Source: Prochlorococcus sp. AG-402-G10
GTDB lineage: Bacteria; Cyanobacteriota; Cyanobacteriia; PCC-6307; Cyanobiaceae
DNA length: 64,000 bases
Assembly (NCBI GenBank): GCA_003279445.1
Contig: QCHT01000001.1
Span: 186,001-250,000, forward strand
Reading direction: 5' to 3'
A program made the translations under genes and the position numbers. Shown one piece after another: positions 27,662 through 37,267 of this stretch (within the stretch, counting starts at the first letter, position 1; every line of letters starts with the position of its first letter). Under the pieces are notes generated by a model, which worked only from the letters and a program-made list of their open reading frames with translations, ran no database searches and had not been told where the DNA came from.

Positions 27662-29028
27662 TTGTCACCAGTTATTGCCAACTCTTCTACCCAAATATGA
27701 GGTGCTACGCCTTGGTGAGCAAAAACCTGCTTGCTTTCTACCTGAATAATATTGTTCAGTAGATCCATGATGTCACCTGCTATCGTCGCCGATTCAATTG
27801 ATGTCTTTTCTTGATTGGTTACTAACCAGCCATCAAAGGGGAGGGAAAATGAACCTTGACTAGCTTTTATACCAGCATGCAAAGCATGTAGATTCTCAAC
27901 CAGCACAAATTCTTCTGTAGTCTCTTTATAGTCAAGTTTTGGGCATTTAGCTGATTGCCCATTTGTTCTAAAAATGACTGGCCAATCAGATGAAACTGAG
28001 GCTTTTGAACCAATACTCCCGTGTCCTGTTGGTCTTGTTTTGAAATATCTGGCAGTTGCTTCTGAGTGTATAAAGTTCTTAAGGATCCCAGCTTCTATAA
28101 TTGAAATGTTCTGTGTTGGCGTTCCTTCTCCATCAAATGCACAAGCTCCATAATTAGCTTGATGTAAACCATTATCATTCATTGAAAGTATTTCGCTTGA
28201 AATTTTTTTACCAATAGAATTTTTTGTAGAAAGACTAATTCCGTCAATTACTGATCTGGCATTATAAATATTACTGAAAGCAGTTAAGAGGTCTAAAATT
28301 GCTTCCGGTTTAAAACAAACTAAGTATTTTCCTGTTTTAATTGGTTTGTAATAAAGGTGACTTAAGGTCCTCGATGCCGCTTCATTAATACAATCGTTTA
28401 TATTTATATCTTCAGCACCATAGCCAATTTTTATAGAACCTGAGCTTCTTGGCTTTCTTCCAGATTCTTCGGCTCTTGCATACAGATATAGGCTTGCTTG
28501 AGTACCTTCTATATGTCTAAGTGCTCCGTCACTATTTATGTATACTCTTTCAAACATTGATTCTGCGAAACCATTATAAGGAACACTTTTTATAGATTTA
28601 TCTGCAGTTAAAAGTTTACCTTCTGCTTCTATTAGAGAGCTTAAGAGTTTTTTTACACCAAATTGTTTTCTGAATGGATTATCTATTTTTGGTAGCTCTT
28701 CTTTTGAACATATTGAAAAATCTGGAGTCTCTTCTTTATTACCAAAATGACTAGCTTGCAATGCACTACTTAGGGCTTTCCTTAAACCTACTTCTGACAA
28801 GTCAGAAGTACTTGTAATACCAATCTGATTATTACTCCATACTCTTATAGTTATAGAACTCTTTTGAGATGCCTTTAGCTGTTTAGGCTGACCTTTATCA
28901 ATTTGCACTGAAACATCTTTAGCTATAGAGGCGCCTAAATCCCATTTAGATACATTCAGTTCGCTAGAAAGTAGAGATAATCTATCTCTTAAATTATTTT
29001 TATTTATAAGATTAATGTTAGATGACAT
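27658..29028 (-). CDS. pmbA: TldE/PmbA-type metallopeptidase subunit
   Basis: A 456-residue member of the TldD/PmbA (U62) family. Unlike its partner it lacks the HExxxH zinc motif, as expected for TldE. C-terminal Gly-rich blocks such as GSIGSKASVSSDWPVIF and GIKASQGSFSLPFDGWLV are typical. In bacteria the TldD/E heterodimer degrades peptides and matures some RiPP-type products. It follows tldD by two bases and overlaps fmt by four, forming an operon tldD-tldE-fmt. Confidence 0.88.
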   Translation of the reverse strand: MSSNINLINKNNLRDRLSLLSSELNVSKWDLGASIAKDVSVQIDKGQPKQLKASQKSSITIRVWSNNQIGITSTSDLSEVGLRKALSSALQASHFGNKEETPDFSICSKEELPKIDNPFRKQFGVKKLLSSLIEAEGKLLTADKSIKSVPYNGFAESMFERVYINSDGALRHIEGTQASLYLYARAEESGRKPRSSGSIKIGYGAEDININDCINEAASRTLSHLYYKPIKTGKYLVCFKPEAILDLLTAFSNIYNARSVIDGISLSTKNSIGKKISSEILSMNDNGLHQANYGACAFDGEGTPTQNISIIEAGILKNFIHSEATARYFKTRPTGHGSIGSKASVSSDWPVIFRTNGQSAKCPKLDYKETTEEFVLVENLHALHAGIKASQGSFSLPFDGWLVTNQEKTSIESATIAGDIMDLLNNIIQVESKQVFAHQGVAPHIWVEELAITGDK

Positions 29029-29030
29029 TA

Positions 29031-30476
29031 CTATCTTCCTCCTATTGTTATTGAATCAACCTTGATATGTGGTTGACCTACAGTTACATTAATGTTCCCA
29101 CTGATTGAGCCACAATAACCAGCTGCAAGATCTAGATCATTTGCGCACATTGATATCCTAGGCATAACATCAACTGCCTCTCCTATTAAGGTTGCTCCTT
29201 TTACCGGTTCAGTTAATCTTCCATTTTTAATTATATATCCTTCTTCTACTGAAAAATTAAATTGGCCTGTTGCACCTACGCTTCCTCCTCCCATTGATTT
29301 GCAATAAATCCCATCGTCAATACTTTCAATAAGTTGTTCTGGAGTGTACTCACCCTTTTCTATATATGTATTCCTCATTCTACTTGCTGCTGCAAAGGCA
29401 TAACTTTGCCTTCTACCACTTCCGGTCCTTTTATGACCTGTCCTTAGTTCGCCAGCTCGGTCAGAAAGAAATCTCTTTAAAATACCATTCTCTATAAGTG
29501 TTGTTTTTTGAGTCTCCATGCCTTCGTCGTCCATTTCTATTGATCCAAAAGCTCCTTCTGTGACCCCTTCATCTACCGCAGTAACTGCACTGTTAGCTAT
29601 CTTTTGATTTAGCTTTTTTTCAAAAGGACTTGTCCCTCTTTCAATTTGAGTGGTTTCAAGAAGATGGCCACAAGCCTCATGGAAGATTACTCCACCAAAT
29701 TTATTTGCTAACACAACAGGCATTTGCCCTGCTTCTACGTATTTCGCATAGAGCATTCTCTCGGCACTAGCATTAATCTCTATAGCTGCTTTTTCTGAAT
29801 CCCAGTCAGTTAATGTAGAAGGTCTACCTTCAGTTCCTATACGTCTTCCTATACTAGATCTGTGCTCCTTGTCTAAAGCGAGTACATTTAGTCCTATAGA
29901 TTGGTATAGGCGTAGATCACGACAAAAAGTTCCATCGCTTGATGCCACGATAACTTCCTGAATTGTTTTAGAGTAACTACCTCTTCTTACACTTAAGTGA
30001 GGTCCATTCTTTCTTAGGTGATCTGTCGCTTCAAGGATTTTGCTTGTGCTTTCCCTAAGTGTTGGACATTCCGTTAGAAACCTTGTTTTTGATTTGCCGA
30101 AATTATTTAGTTCATTTAATCCTTCAAAAGATTTCTTCGTTTGACTATTTGTCTCAAGGCCGAGCATTCCCAATGCCTGATCTAAAGCAAATTTAAGACC
30201 TTGTTCAGACAAATCGTTTGTTGAGACGAAACCATCTCTTTGACCTAGAAAAACTCTTATACCAACTCCTTTTCCTATAGAAGGGTTAACACTTGTAACC
30301 GTATCCTGCTCTGCTAACAATCCTAAGCTGTCTATATTTTCTATGAAAATCTCAACGAAGCTTGCTCCAGCTGATATGCCATAGGCAATTAATTCTTCAA
30401 GATTTTGTTTGAAAAGATCGTCTATATAGCGAGTTTCAAGAAAATCTTGACTAAGACGTGCTGTTGTCAATGTCAA
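29031..30476 (-). CDS. tldD: TldD metallopeptidase subunit
   Basis: A 481-residue U62-family protease. The zinc motif is VIFHEACGHLLE near residue 265 (HEACGH), followed by RGTSPFEKKLNQKIANSAVT and the Gly-rich GGSVGATGQFNFSVEEGYI near residue 400. It works with TldE, encoded directly downstream. Whether a small peptide substrate is encoded in this genome cannot be seen from the window. It is divergent from the ferredoxin gene. Confidence 0.93.
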   Translation of the reverse strand: MTLTTARLSQDFLETRYIDDLFKQNLEELIAYGISAGASFVEIFIENIDSLGLLAEQDTVTSVNPSIGKGVGIRVFLGQRDGFVSTNDLSEQGLKFALDQALGMLGLETNSQTKKSFEGLNELNNFGKSKTRFLTECPTLRESTSKILEATDHLRKNGPHLSVRRGSYSKTIQEVIVASSDGTFCRDLRLYQSIGLNVLALDKEHRSSIGRRIGTEGRPSTLTDWDSEKAAIEINASAERMLYAKYVEAGQMPVVLANKFGGVIFHEACGHLLETTQIERGTSPFEKKLNQKIANSAVTAVDEGVTEGAFGSIEMDDEGMETQKTTLIENGILKRFLSDRAGELRTGHKRTGSGRRQSYAFAAASRMRNTYIEKGEYTPEQLIESIDDGIYCKSMGGGSVGATGQFNFSVEEGYIIKNGRLTEPVKGATLIGEAVDVMPRISMCANDLDLAAGYCGSISGNINVTVGQPHIKVDSITIGGR

Positions 30477-30610
30477 TAAATGCTCTCTTTCAATTTTTAT
30501 TTTACGCTTTAAAATTCAAATCCATTACTAAAGTTGAGATACCCTTTCATTTATTTGTTTATAGTTATAGATCTAGTATCCCATTAGAAATCCAAAGTGA
30601 TTTTTTAGGT

Positions 30611-31327
30611 ATGAGTGAAAAAAAGCCTTTTTATGTATTGGTTGCCTCTATTGGACAACTTTGTGGCAATGGTCAATTACGTGAAACAATTTCCGAAAGA
30701 CGTAATAGGCAAGGAAACGATGTTCCCTTTTGGTATCTTTCACCAGAATTGATTAAACGGTTCAGTGTATCCCTTGAAGAAGTTGAGGCAGTGGTAGCAG
30801 AGGATCAAACAGCAATTAATTGGTTGCGACTTAGATTTGGAGGACAAGTTTCTATAATGGAATTTGATTTGGATCAGCTTAAGAGCGAAGCAATGGATCT
30901 ACCCCCCAGCAGCCCCTTTAAAGGATATAAGTGCTTCTCACTAAATCAATTCACCATGAATAGCAACCAATCCCATAAAATTACTATTAATTTCAAACAG
31001 GAGAATAAAAAAATAACGATGAATGTACCTGATGGATCAAGTATCCTTCAGCATTTTGAAGAGAATGGCGAAGAATTACCTTTCTCTTGCAGAAATGGTT
31101 GTTGCACTACCTGTGCAGTGAAGATAGTTTCTGGAACAATTGATCAGTCCCAAGGTATTGGATTATCTAAACAAATGCAGTCAAAAGGGTATGGTTTGCT
31201 TTGCATCGCACTTGCAAATGGATGTGCTGAGTTAGAGACCCAAGAAGAAGATGAAGTTTATGAATTACAATTTGGCAAATATTTGGGATCTATTAAAAAT
31301 AAAGCTGGAAATCCATTCGATATTTAG
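30611..31327 (+). CDS. 2Fe-2S ferredoxin-domain protein with N-terminal extension
   Basis: A 238-residue protein. The first 110 residues (MSEKKPFYVLVASIGQLCGN...) form a module without a cluster, which I cannot name. The C-terminal plant-type ferredoxin domain carries CRNGCCTTC (pattern C-x4-C-x2-C, about residues 158-166) and a later Cys in LLCIALANG. It is longer than a soluble ferredoxin of about 97 aa. The ATG at 30611 is preferred over upstream starts, because the extra 51 residues look unlike the rest. It is divergent from tldD. Confidence 0.8.
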   Translation: MSEKKPFYVLVASIGQLCGNGQLRETISERRNRQGNDVPFWYLSPELIKRFSVSLEEVEAVVAEDQTAINWLRLRFGGQVSIMEFDLDQLKSEAMDLPPSSPFKGYKCFSLNQFTMNSNQSHKITINFKQENKKITMNVPDGSSILQHFEENGEELPFSCRNGCCTTCAVKIVSGTIDQSQGIGLSKQMQSKGYGLLCIALANGCAELETQEEDEVYELQFGKYLGSIKNKAGNPFDI

Positions 31328-31351
31328 TTTATATATTTTAAATGCTTCTTT

Positions 31352-32395
31352 TTAGCTATATCTAACACAATTTGTTTTCTCCATAGGTAGTACAAATTGT
31401 TTGACTATCAAAATAATAAACTTACTTAGGGCCAATGGCTTTCTTACACCACTTTCTTTTCTCCAATTTTTAAAAGAGTTTAAAATATCTAATCTCATCT
31501 TAAGAAATTTACCATCATCAAACTTGTAAACCCAAGGGAATGCATTACGCGATGTATTATTTGTTTGTATGATTACTTCTTCATCAAATAATACTGGGTC
31601 TATTCCTAGTAGTTCATAGAATTCACCCCTTTCACAGACAGTAAGTGTATGGGTCAGAAATACTGTCCAGAGAAAAAATCTACTTAGTATTTTTCCTCTA
31701 AATCCTTTAGTCATACCAGGCCAACAACGCATCATCATATTTATACAATCTCCGTGACGATTCTCGTCCTGGCACCAAGGTTCAAAAAAGTCAAATAAAG
31801 GAGCACATACTTTATCTGGATTTGCTTTAAGATGCCTATTAATTAATATATATCTCCAATATCCAATTTTCTCAGATAGATATAATGAGTATAAAACCCA
31901 ACTCAGTGGAAAGAATGTTGCTGCTCTCTTCTTTGGAAGGTTGGGCAAGTCTACGTTAATACCCTCAGTCTTTAGTGCTCTTCCAAGAAAGCCAGCATGA
32001 CGAGCTTCATCTCTAGCTAAAAAGGTGAAAAATTGACCAAGTTCAGTTCTACCTGCTTTCTTAAAGCGGTTAGAAATTTCTTTGAAGAGTAAAAAACCGG
32101 AAAATTCAGAAACTACTGATCGCACTAAATAACTTTCATAGACTGCTTTATCTTCTGGAGAAAGTTCTTGTAACCTTTCTAGGGATGCTTTACGGTCAAA
32201 ATGCTTTAAGTTGTAATCTGCTTCCATTTCCTTAAACATTGCCTCAAAGTCCTTTCGGGCAATTTCTAAGTCTGTTTTGGCGGCTTTTTCAAATTCTGTA
32301 GTATAAAACCTTGGTGTAAGTAGGTTCTCGTCTAAATGTGGAGGAAGTTCATTGCGTCCAATTGTTCCAATTCCTCCAGGTGTAGCAGTCGTCAT
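31352..32395 (-). CDS. acsF: Mg-protoporphyrin IX monomethyl ester (oxidative) cyclase AcsF
   Basis: A 347-residue aerobic cyclase making the fifth ring of chlorophyll, giving divinylprotochlorophyllide. The di-iron carboxylate fold is visible: EFSGFLLFKE near residue 93, a DEARHAGF helix near residue 128 (EX2H) and DENRHGD near residue 209 (EX2H). The start LDENLLTPRFYTTEFEKAAK is strongly conserved. An auxiliary Ycf54 subunit is expected elsewhere. It is convergent with the ferredoxin-domain gene, which could supply electrons, though that is inference. Confidence 0.97.
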   Translation of the reverse strand: MTTATPGGIGTIGRNELPPHLDENLLTPRFYTTEFEKAAKTDLEIARKDFEAMFKEMEADYNLKHFDRKASLERLQELSPEDKAVYESYLVRSVVSEFSGFLLFKEISNRFKKAGRTELGQFFTFLARDEARHAGFLGRALKTEGINVDLPNLPKKRAATFFPLSWVLYSLYLSEKIGYWRYILINRHLKANPDKVCAPLFDFFEPWCQDENRHGDCINMMMRCWPGMTKGFRGKILSRFFLWTVFLTHTLTVCERGEFYELLGIDPVLFDEEVIIQTNNTSRNAFPWVYKFDDGKFLKMRLDILNSFKNWRKESGVRKPLALSKFIILIVKQFVLPMEKTNCVRYS

Positions 32396-32529
32396 TTACT
32401 TCTTCAATTCGGTTTTCAATAGTAACGCTTTTTGGACGCTTTCGATCAAAAACTTCATGTTGCTAGAAGAAGAGAGGTTCAAACTAGATATGAATCTAAA
32501 CCCAACTAAGTTGCTGAATTCTGCTCTAG

Positions 32530-32970
32530 TTAGTTGTTGCCAAACCACTTTTGAGCATTTAACCTCTGCATTAATCGAGAAGTTAAAAGCTGAAGAGTTA
32601 TTTTTTTTTCATCTATAAGGAATGATTCTAGGCAGCTTGGCTCAGAGCTTGACTCTGCTAAAGAAATATTTTTTAAGGACTTAATGCTGTTGGAACTAAA
32701 GGTTAGATAAAACTTTCTACCAGTGGGAAATTCACAGTGGATTAGCCAGCATTCTCCTCCTGTTACAGGCCTCTCTCCTTTTCTAAAGACCAATGAATTG
32801 GCTGGACATGATTTTTTCTTTAATTCATTTTCAATGGATGGAAGAAGATGCTCGTTAATAAATTCTTCAAAGGGCTTTTCTTCGATTTTTGGAGGTTTTT
32901 GCGGCTTAGCAGGTGGAGCATCTGTTGAATTTGATTGCTGATTTAATGCAGGCTCTTTCTTTTGTTCCAA
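32530..32970 (-). CDS. DUF2996 family protein
   Basis: A 146-residue cyanobacterial/plastid protein. It has a Pro/Lys-rich leader (APPAKPQKPPKIEEKPFEEF), a core GGECWLIHCEFPTGRKFYLTF and a C-terminal helix (LQLLTSRLMQRLNAQKW). This layout matches DUF2996; plant members associate with thylakoid NDH or assembly factors, but function here is not shown. The low-complexity N terminus is normal for the family. Confidence 0.7.
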   Translation of the reverse strand: MEQKKEPALNQQSNSTDAPPAKPQKPPKIEEKPFEEFINEHLLPSIENELKKKSCPANSLVFRKGERPVTGGECWLIHCEFPTGRKFYLTFSSNSIKSLKNISLAESSSEPSCLESFLIDEKKITLQLLTSRLMQRLNAQKWFGNN

Positions 32971-33036
32971 GGGTTGATCATTGCTATTTTAATCTTATAC
33001 AAAAACTATGAATTGTTAGAGATTTAGAAAAATTGG

Positions 33037-33582
33037 CTACCAATCTTCATTAGGAAAAGATGACCAGTCATTTTCTATTACAGAATCTGCTTCTTGAGAA
33101 AAAGGAACACGATTGTCCTTAGAAGAATATGATATGGGGCGCATCTCATCATATTCTTGCTCATGTTTTGACTGATCATATAAATTACTTTCTATAGGCT
33201 TACGTATGATCTTATAAGGGACGGATATTGTGGGAGACGGTTCTCTAATTCCTCTTTCGAGATAATACTCTTGATTATCATTTTCATTAAATTCATCGAA
33301 ATTATCTACCTCTTCATTTGAAATCACTTCGTCCTTTATTTTTTTTCTAACGCTGCGCATTTTTGGAATTGAATGATTACTTCCTAATAGAATATTTAGA
33401 GATGAGACTGAAAACCCTAATGTACTTCCCGCAGCTAAGAGCAAACCAATATTTGCTTGCTTTATCTCCCATATAAGAAATTTTATATTTGTTATTCTAT
33501 TCAAGTTAAATATTGCTACATAGAATGTAAAAAATATAGGGACTATAGAACTTATTAATATGGTATTTTTTATAATTTTCAT
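33037..33582 (-). CDS. Hypothetical two-helix membrane protein (181 aa)
   Basis: Two hydrophobic helices (about residues 7-25 and 46-66, the latter with GLLLAAGSTLGFSVSSLNILLG) are followed by a polar, acidic, Ser/Pro-containing tail that is probably unstructured and ends in WSSFPNEDW. No family recognised with confidence; the paired-helix head resembles small LapA-like proteins only in general shape. It starts four bases after ubiX, so it is likely co-transcribed. Confidence 0.6.
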   Translation of the reverse strand: MKIIKNTILISSIVPIFFTFYVAIFNLNRITNIKFLIWEIKQANIGLLLAAGSTLGFSVSSLNILLGSNHSIPKMRSVRKKIKDEVISNEEVDNFDEFNENDNQEYYLERGIREPSPTISVPYKIIRKPIESNLYDQSKHEQEYDEMRPISYSSKDNRVPFSQEADSVIENDWSSFPNEDW

Positions 33583-33586
33583 TGAA

Positions 33587-34189
33587 TTATGACTTCCATC
33601 TATTGATCTCTTTTAAATCAAGATTTAATGAGTCGAATAGCCTAACAACCATAAAATCAATCATTTCTTTTATATCACTTGGATGGGAGTACCATGCTGG
33701 AATACAAGGCACTATTTTGGCCCCAGATTCACATAAGGTCGTCATATTCCTTAAGTGTATTAGATTAAATGGACTTTCTCGTGGAGAAATGATTAGTGGC
33801 CTGCCTTCTTTTAAATGTACATCAGCACAACGTTCTAACAAATTAATTGAGCTACCAGAAGCTATTCTTCCAAGGGTTCCCATCGAACAGGGGAGAATGA
33901 CCATTCCTTTTGTTTTATAACTTCCACTTGCAATACTCGCTGAATTTTCATTCCATTTATGACATGTAAGCTTGCCATTAGAATTTTCAAGTCGCTCTCT
34001 CCAAAACTTTTCTTGTTTTAAAGAGTCTAAGGGAATATGAATATTATTTTCTGAGGTCCAGACCTCATATGCTCCTTTACTTAAAATAAGATTTACAGAG
34101 TAATTTGCTTGAAGAAGTAAATCTATAGATCTTTCAGCAAGTATTTGCGCAGATGCGCCTGTTACCCCTATTACTATTGGAGAAATCAT
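33587..34189 (-). CDS. ubiX: Flavin prenyltransferase UbiX
   Basis: A 200-residue flavoprotein that prenylates FMN to make the cofactor of UbiD-type decarboxylases. Motifs VIGVTGASAQILAERSIDLL at the N terminus, KGMVILPCSMGTLGRIASGSS (about residues 93-113) and RPLIISPRESPFNLIHLRNM (about 130-149) are diagnostic. The length is normal. It overlaps the stop of the Zam-like gene by one base, so it is translated right after it. Confidence 0.93.
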   Translation of the reverse strand: MISPIVIGVTGASAQILAERSIDLLLQANYSVNLILSKGAYEVWTSENNIHIPLDSLKQEKFWRERLENSNGKLTCHKWNENSASIASGSYKTKGMVILPCSMGTLGRIASGSSINLLERCADVHLKEGRPLIISPRESPFNLIHLRNMTTLCESGAKIVPCIPAWYSHPSDIKEMIDFMVVRLFDSLNLDLKEINRWKS

Positions 34190-36501
34190 TATTTTATTAT
34201 ATTAGAGTCTGAATCAATTGATATTTCCTTATCTCTATTAGTTTTAGATTCATCATCATATAGATCTAGATCAATTTGGTTTCTTAGTAAATCTACTTTT
34301 TGTATTCTTACGTTGACATTATCTCCAATCTGATAGGTTTTTTTATTTTTCCTACCTACTAATAGATTCTGCCTAGATCTATATTCGTACCAATCATCAT
34401 CAAGAGAACTTACATGGACGAGACCTTCAGCTAGAGATGGTTCAATTTCGACAAAGAAGCCATAGCTTTGAACACCTGTAATTGTTCCTTGAATAATTTG
34501 ATTAATATTTTTCTCTACAGACCTTAATTGAATTATTGAAATTAAGCCTTCCCTAAAGTTCTTAGCCTGATTTCTTTTGGTGTTCAACTCAGTGATTTGG
34601 CTTTCACTACATAATTTGCGGATCACAGATTTTTGAGTATTAGTGAAGATTTGCCAATCTATATCCGAACTAGAACATTTCCTTCCTAATGGCCGATGAT
34701 CAGCTGACTTAATATTTTTGTTTTGCTTACCTTCAACTAAAAACTTACAGAGTATATATTGGTTAATAATATCTGCGTAATTCATTCCAGGATTACTCCA
34801 TGGTGTTTCATCATACAAGGGTAAATTGAATGGTTTAGAATTAGAGTATTTATTAGGATACTCTTCGTCTCCCGATGAATATTTATAACTATAGTCAAGT
34901 ATATAATTTTTTGCTAATTTTTGGATAAAATGTTTATTTGGACTAGCTTTAACTGATTTCAATAATTCAGTAAAACTGACTATTCCATCTTCATTTACAG
35001 TTATTTTTGTGTCAAGTAATAATGCTGATTTAATAATATCGTTGACTTGGAAATTCTCTTGAAATGTTTTTGATAGGTTTATTGAATCGATATTATAGGT
35101 TTTAAAATGCTTAGATAATATTATATTTGAATACTTAGTAAGTAAACTAATGATAGATTGTGGATCGCTCATGTTAAAAGAGGGCATCCAGCCGTCTAGG
35201 TCTGAACCTGGAGATGAATAGATTAAATCTTTTAAGTTGCTAATTTTGGGAAGATCAGGATCCAACTCTATAAGGCCAGCTTCCATTAGGGTATTATTTA
35301 CTAAATTGCTGAGGAATATTATTGATTCAATGGTATTTATGGAATTTTTAATTGACTTTATTTTAACTGGAATAGTCTTAGCTCCTGGTTTTCTCTTAAT
35401 TACAATTTTCAATTGTTCTTCGTCTATCATTGCGACTGGTTTTATTGTGCTTTGATAAAAATCCCAATTTGTGGCATCACCTTCTTTGTTAATTAGCATT
35501 TCTATTGTTATTGCACTATTAACTTCATCAACTTTAAAGGCAGCAGCATCATGCAGTTTACTATTTAGTAGATTTTGCCAAGTACTGCCCAAACAAATTG
35601 ATTTTGACCTACTCTTAATCCACTCATCTAATTTACTACCTAAATTAATTCTTTCACTAACAGCTGGGACATGGACCCATAATTTAAAGCCTCCTTCATT
35701 TGGTTCTGCATAAATAGAAGCTAAGAGAGGTGATTCTTCTGAATACCAAGATCTAAATAATAATGTAGGTTGATCTTCTAGGTTCTTACGTTGTTTAGTT
35801 AAAGGTTTCTTAACTGAAACATTAGGAGGACTATCATTACTAGATAAATTATATTTTGTTTTAATTATCTCTAAATCACCCTCAGGTCCATCATCTAAGC
35901 TTAATTTTCTTACAATTTCACCCTTAGCTAATAATTGAGCTAACGGATACCTATTTATTTTTACATCTATAATATTATTTTCTTTATTTGAGTTGATGTA
36001 TTTCGAGTCCTTTTCTGGTAATTCTATCGTTGATAATATTCTTTCATCGAGAGGCTTAGCTGTTGGATGGCCATCATTTATTACAAGAGAAGCAAGTATA
36101 TTTGTTCTTGCCCTTTGTAATATGCAAAGAACCTCACCTTCTGGTGATCTTCGCCTGACACCTTCTTTCGTTACCTTTACAAGTACTTTGTCTCCATGCC
36201 AGGCATGGTTAAGGAAGTTCTCTCGTATGTAGATATCTTCTTCTCCGTCATCCCTAACCGCAAAACAATAACCTTTGCTACTGCACCGAATAGAAGCTTT
36301 GATTGCCTTCTCGTCTAAGGATCTTTTTACAAAATTTTCATTATCTTTTTCAATAATTTTTAGCTTAGCAAGTGCATTTAAGGCAATATCAAGCCTAGTT
36401 CTCTCTATCTTCTTGGTTAACTTGAGCATTTTTTCCAACGTTTTTAACTCTACACCACCCTCTCTGGGTAACATCTCAAGTATTTTGGCTACCGTAAACA
36501 T
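34189..36501 (-). CDS. Zam-like RNB-family protein with a degenerate catalytic motif
   Basis: A 770-residue protein with RNase R/II domain order: an N-terminal helix-turn-helix-like region (1-60), a cold-shock OB domain (about 70-160), an RNB domain (about 240-620) and a C-terminal S1 domain (about 665-748, GTITGVQSYGFFVEI, LAEGLVHVSSL). Where active enzymes have the Asp cluster of TIDPADARDFDDA, this protein reads LFRSWYSEESPLLASIYAEP (residues 248-267) with no Asp, while the flanking EPNEGGFKLWVHVP is retained. It fits the cyanobacterial Zam (acetazolamide resistance) branch, probably an RNA-binding, non-nucleolytic member. Confidence 0.85.
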   Translation of the reverse strand: MFTVAKILEMLPREGGVELKTLEKMLKLTKKIERTRLDIALNALAKLKIIEKDNENFVKRSLDEKAIKASIRCSSKGYCFAVRDDGEEDIYIRENFLNHAWHGDKVLVKVTKEGVRRRSPEGEVLCILQRARTNILASLVINDGHPTAKPLDERILSTIELPEKDSKYINSNKENNIIDVKINRYPLAQLLAKGEIVRKLSLDDGPEGDLEIIKTKYNLSSNDSPPNVSVKKPLTKQRKNLEDQPTLLFRSWYSEESPLLASIYAEPNEGGFKLWVHVPAVSERINLGSKLDEWIKSRSKSICLGSTWQNLLNSKLHDAAAFKVDEVNSAITIEMLINKEGDATNWDFYQSTIKPVAMIDEEQLKIVIKRKPGAKTIPVKIKSIKNSINTIESIIFLSNLVNNTLMEAGLIELDPDLPKISNLKDLIYSSPGSDLDGWMPSFNMSDPQSIISLLTKYSNIILSKHFKTYNIDSINLSKTFQENFQVNDIIKSALLLDTKITVNEDGIVSFTELLKSVKASPNKHFIQKLAKNYILDYSYKYSSGDEEYPNKYSNSKPFNLPLYDETPWSNPGMNYADIINQYILCKFLVEGKQNKNIKSADHRPLGRKCSSSDIDWQIFTNTQKSVIRKLCSESQITELNTKRNQAKNFREGLISIIQLRSVEKNINQIIQGTITGVQSYGFFVEIEPSLAEGLVHVSSLDDDWYEYRSRQNLLVGRKNKKTYQIGDNVNVRIQKVDLLRNQIDLDLYDDESKTNRDKEISIDSDSNIIK

Positions 36502-36611
36502 GATTAGATGATCTGTACTTTGAGTAGGTAATTAAGTACAGTTGCTCAATAAGTATATTCTAAGGCTTTAAGCAGAAAGGAATTTTATGAAACTTCAAAG
36601 GTTATTTATCA

Positions 36612-36911
36612 TTATTCAGTCGAATCCCTACCCTCATTTTCCTGGCTTGTCATTATTAGATTAAGCCCTATAAGCAAGAAACCAGTTGCTGCAACTAACT
36701 CTATTAGAAGTTCAGGTATAAATTTTGCAATAGAGCCACCTAATAAGACCCCTAGCAATGAAGCAAGCACCAAAGCGGAGGACGATCCAAGGAAAACAGC
36801 TAATGGCCGTTCGCTAGATCCACTAATAGCTAAAGTTGCTATTTGAGTTTTATCTCCCAATTCAGCTATAAAAATTGTCAGAAATATTGAGAAGAAAATA
36901 GTAATTGACAT
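36612..36911 (-). CDS. GDT1/UPF0016 half-transporter, second half
   Basis: A 99-residue protein of three membrane helices with one ELGDKTQIATLAIS motif at about residues 17-30. GDT1/TMEM165 family transporters (Mn or Ca/H exchange) usually have about 200 residues with two such motifs in tandem. Here each half is a gene, so a heterodimer is expected. In Synechocystis the fused homologue (Mnx) exports Mn into the thylakoid lumen. It follows the other half by 11 bases. Confidence 0.85.
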   Translation of the reverse strand: MSITIFFSIFLTIFIAELGDKTQIATLAISGSSERPLAVFLGSSSALVLASLLGVLLGGSIAKFIPELLIELVAATGFLLIGLNLIMTSQENEGRDSTE

Positions 36912-36922
36912 TTTACGTAAAA

Positions 36923-37267
36923 TTAAAAGAAATAAATTTTAAATACATTAAAAAAGATATATATACTAATAAAAATCATAATACTTCCAGCTACATTATT
37001 AAAGGTGCTTTGACTAATTTTACTTGATATATAGGTGCCTAGGATGACTCCAATTAAACTAGAGAGAATAAGAGCCAATGCAGCTGCAAAAAAGACGTAA
37101 AATGGCCTGCCAGTATCTGCAGATAGAAGTAATGTGGCTATCTGTGTCTTGTCTCCTAACTCTGCAATAAAGACTGTAGTGAAAGTGGCAATAAAAGTTT
37201 TGAGAAAGCCATTATTAGATACTCCTTCTTTATCTAGCATATTTTCAATAGACTTATTTGATGTCAT
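36923..37267 (-). CDS. GDT1/UPF0016 half-transporter, first half
   Basis: A 114-residue protein with a short polar N terminus (MTSNKSIENMLDKEGVSNNG), then helices with the family motif ELGDKTQIATLLLSAD at about residues 36-51. It pairs with the half directly downstream. The two motifs are nearly identical, which suggests split or unfused duplication. It overlaps the YkgJ-like gene by four bases. Confidence 0.85.
   Translation of the reverse strand: MTSNKSIENMLDKEGVSNNGFLKTFIATFTTVFIAELGDKTQIATLLLSADTGRPFYVFFAAALALILSSLIGVILGTYISSKISQSTFNNVAGSIMIFISIYIFFNVFKIYFF

Noticed and set aside
33582-33920. 112-codon frame opposite ubiX
   Set aside because: It is a shadow of ubiX, which has clear family motifs.
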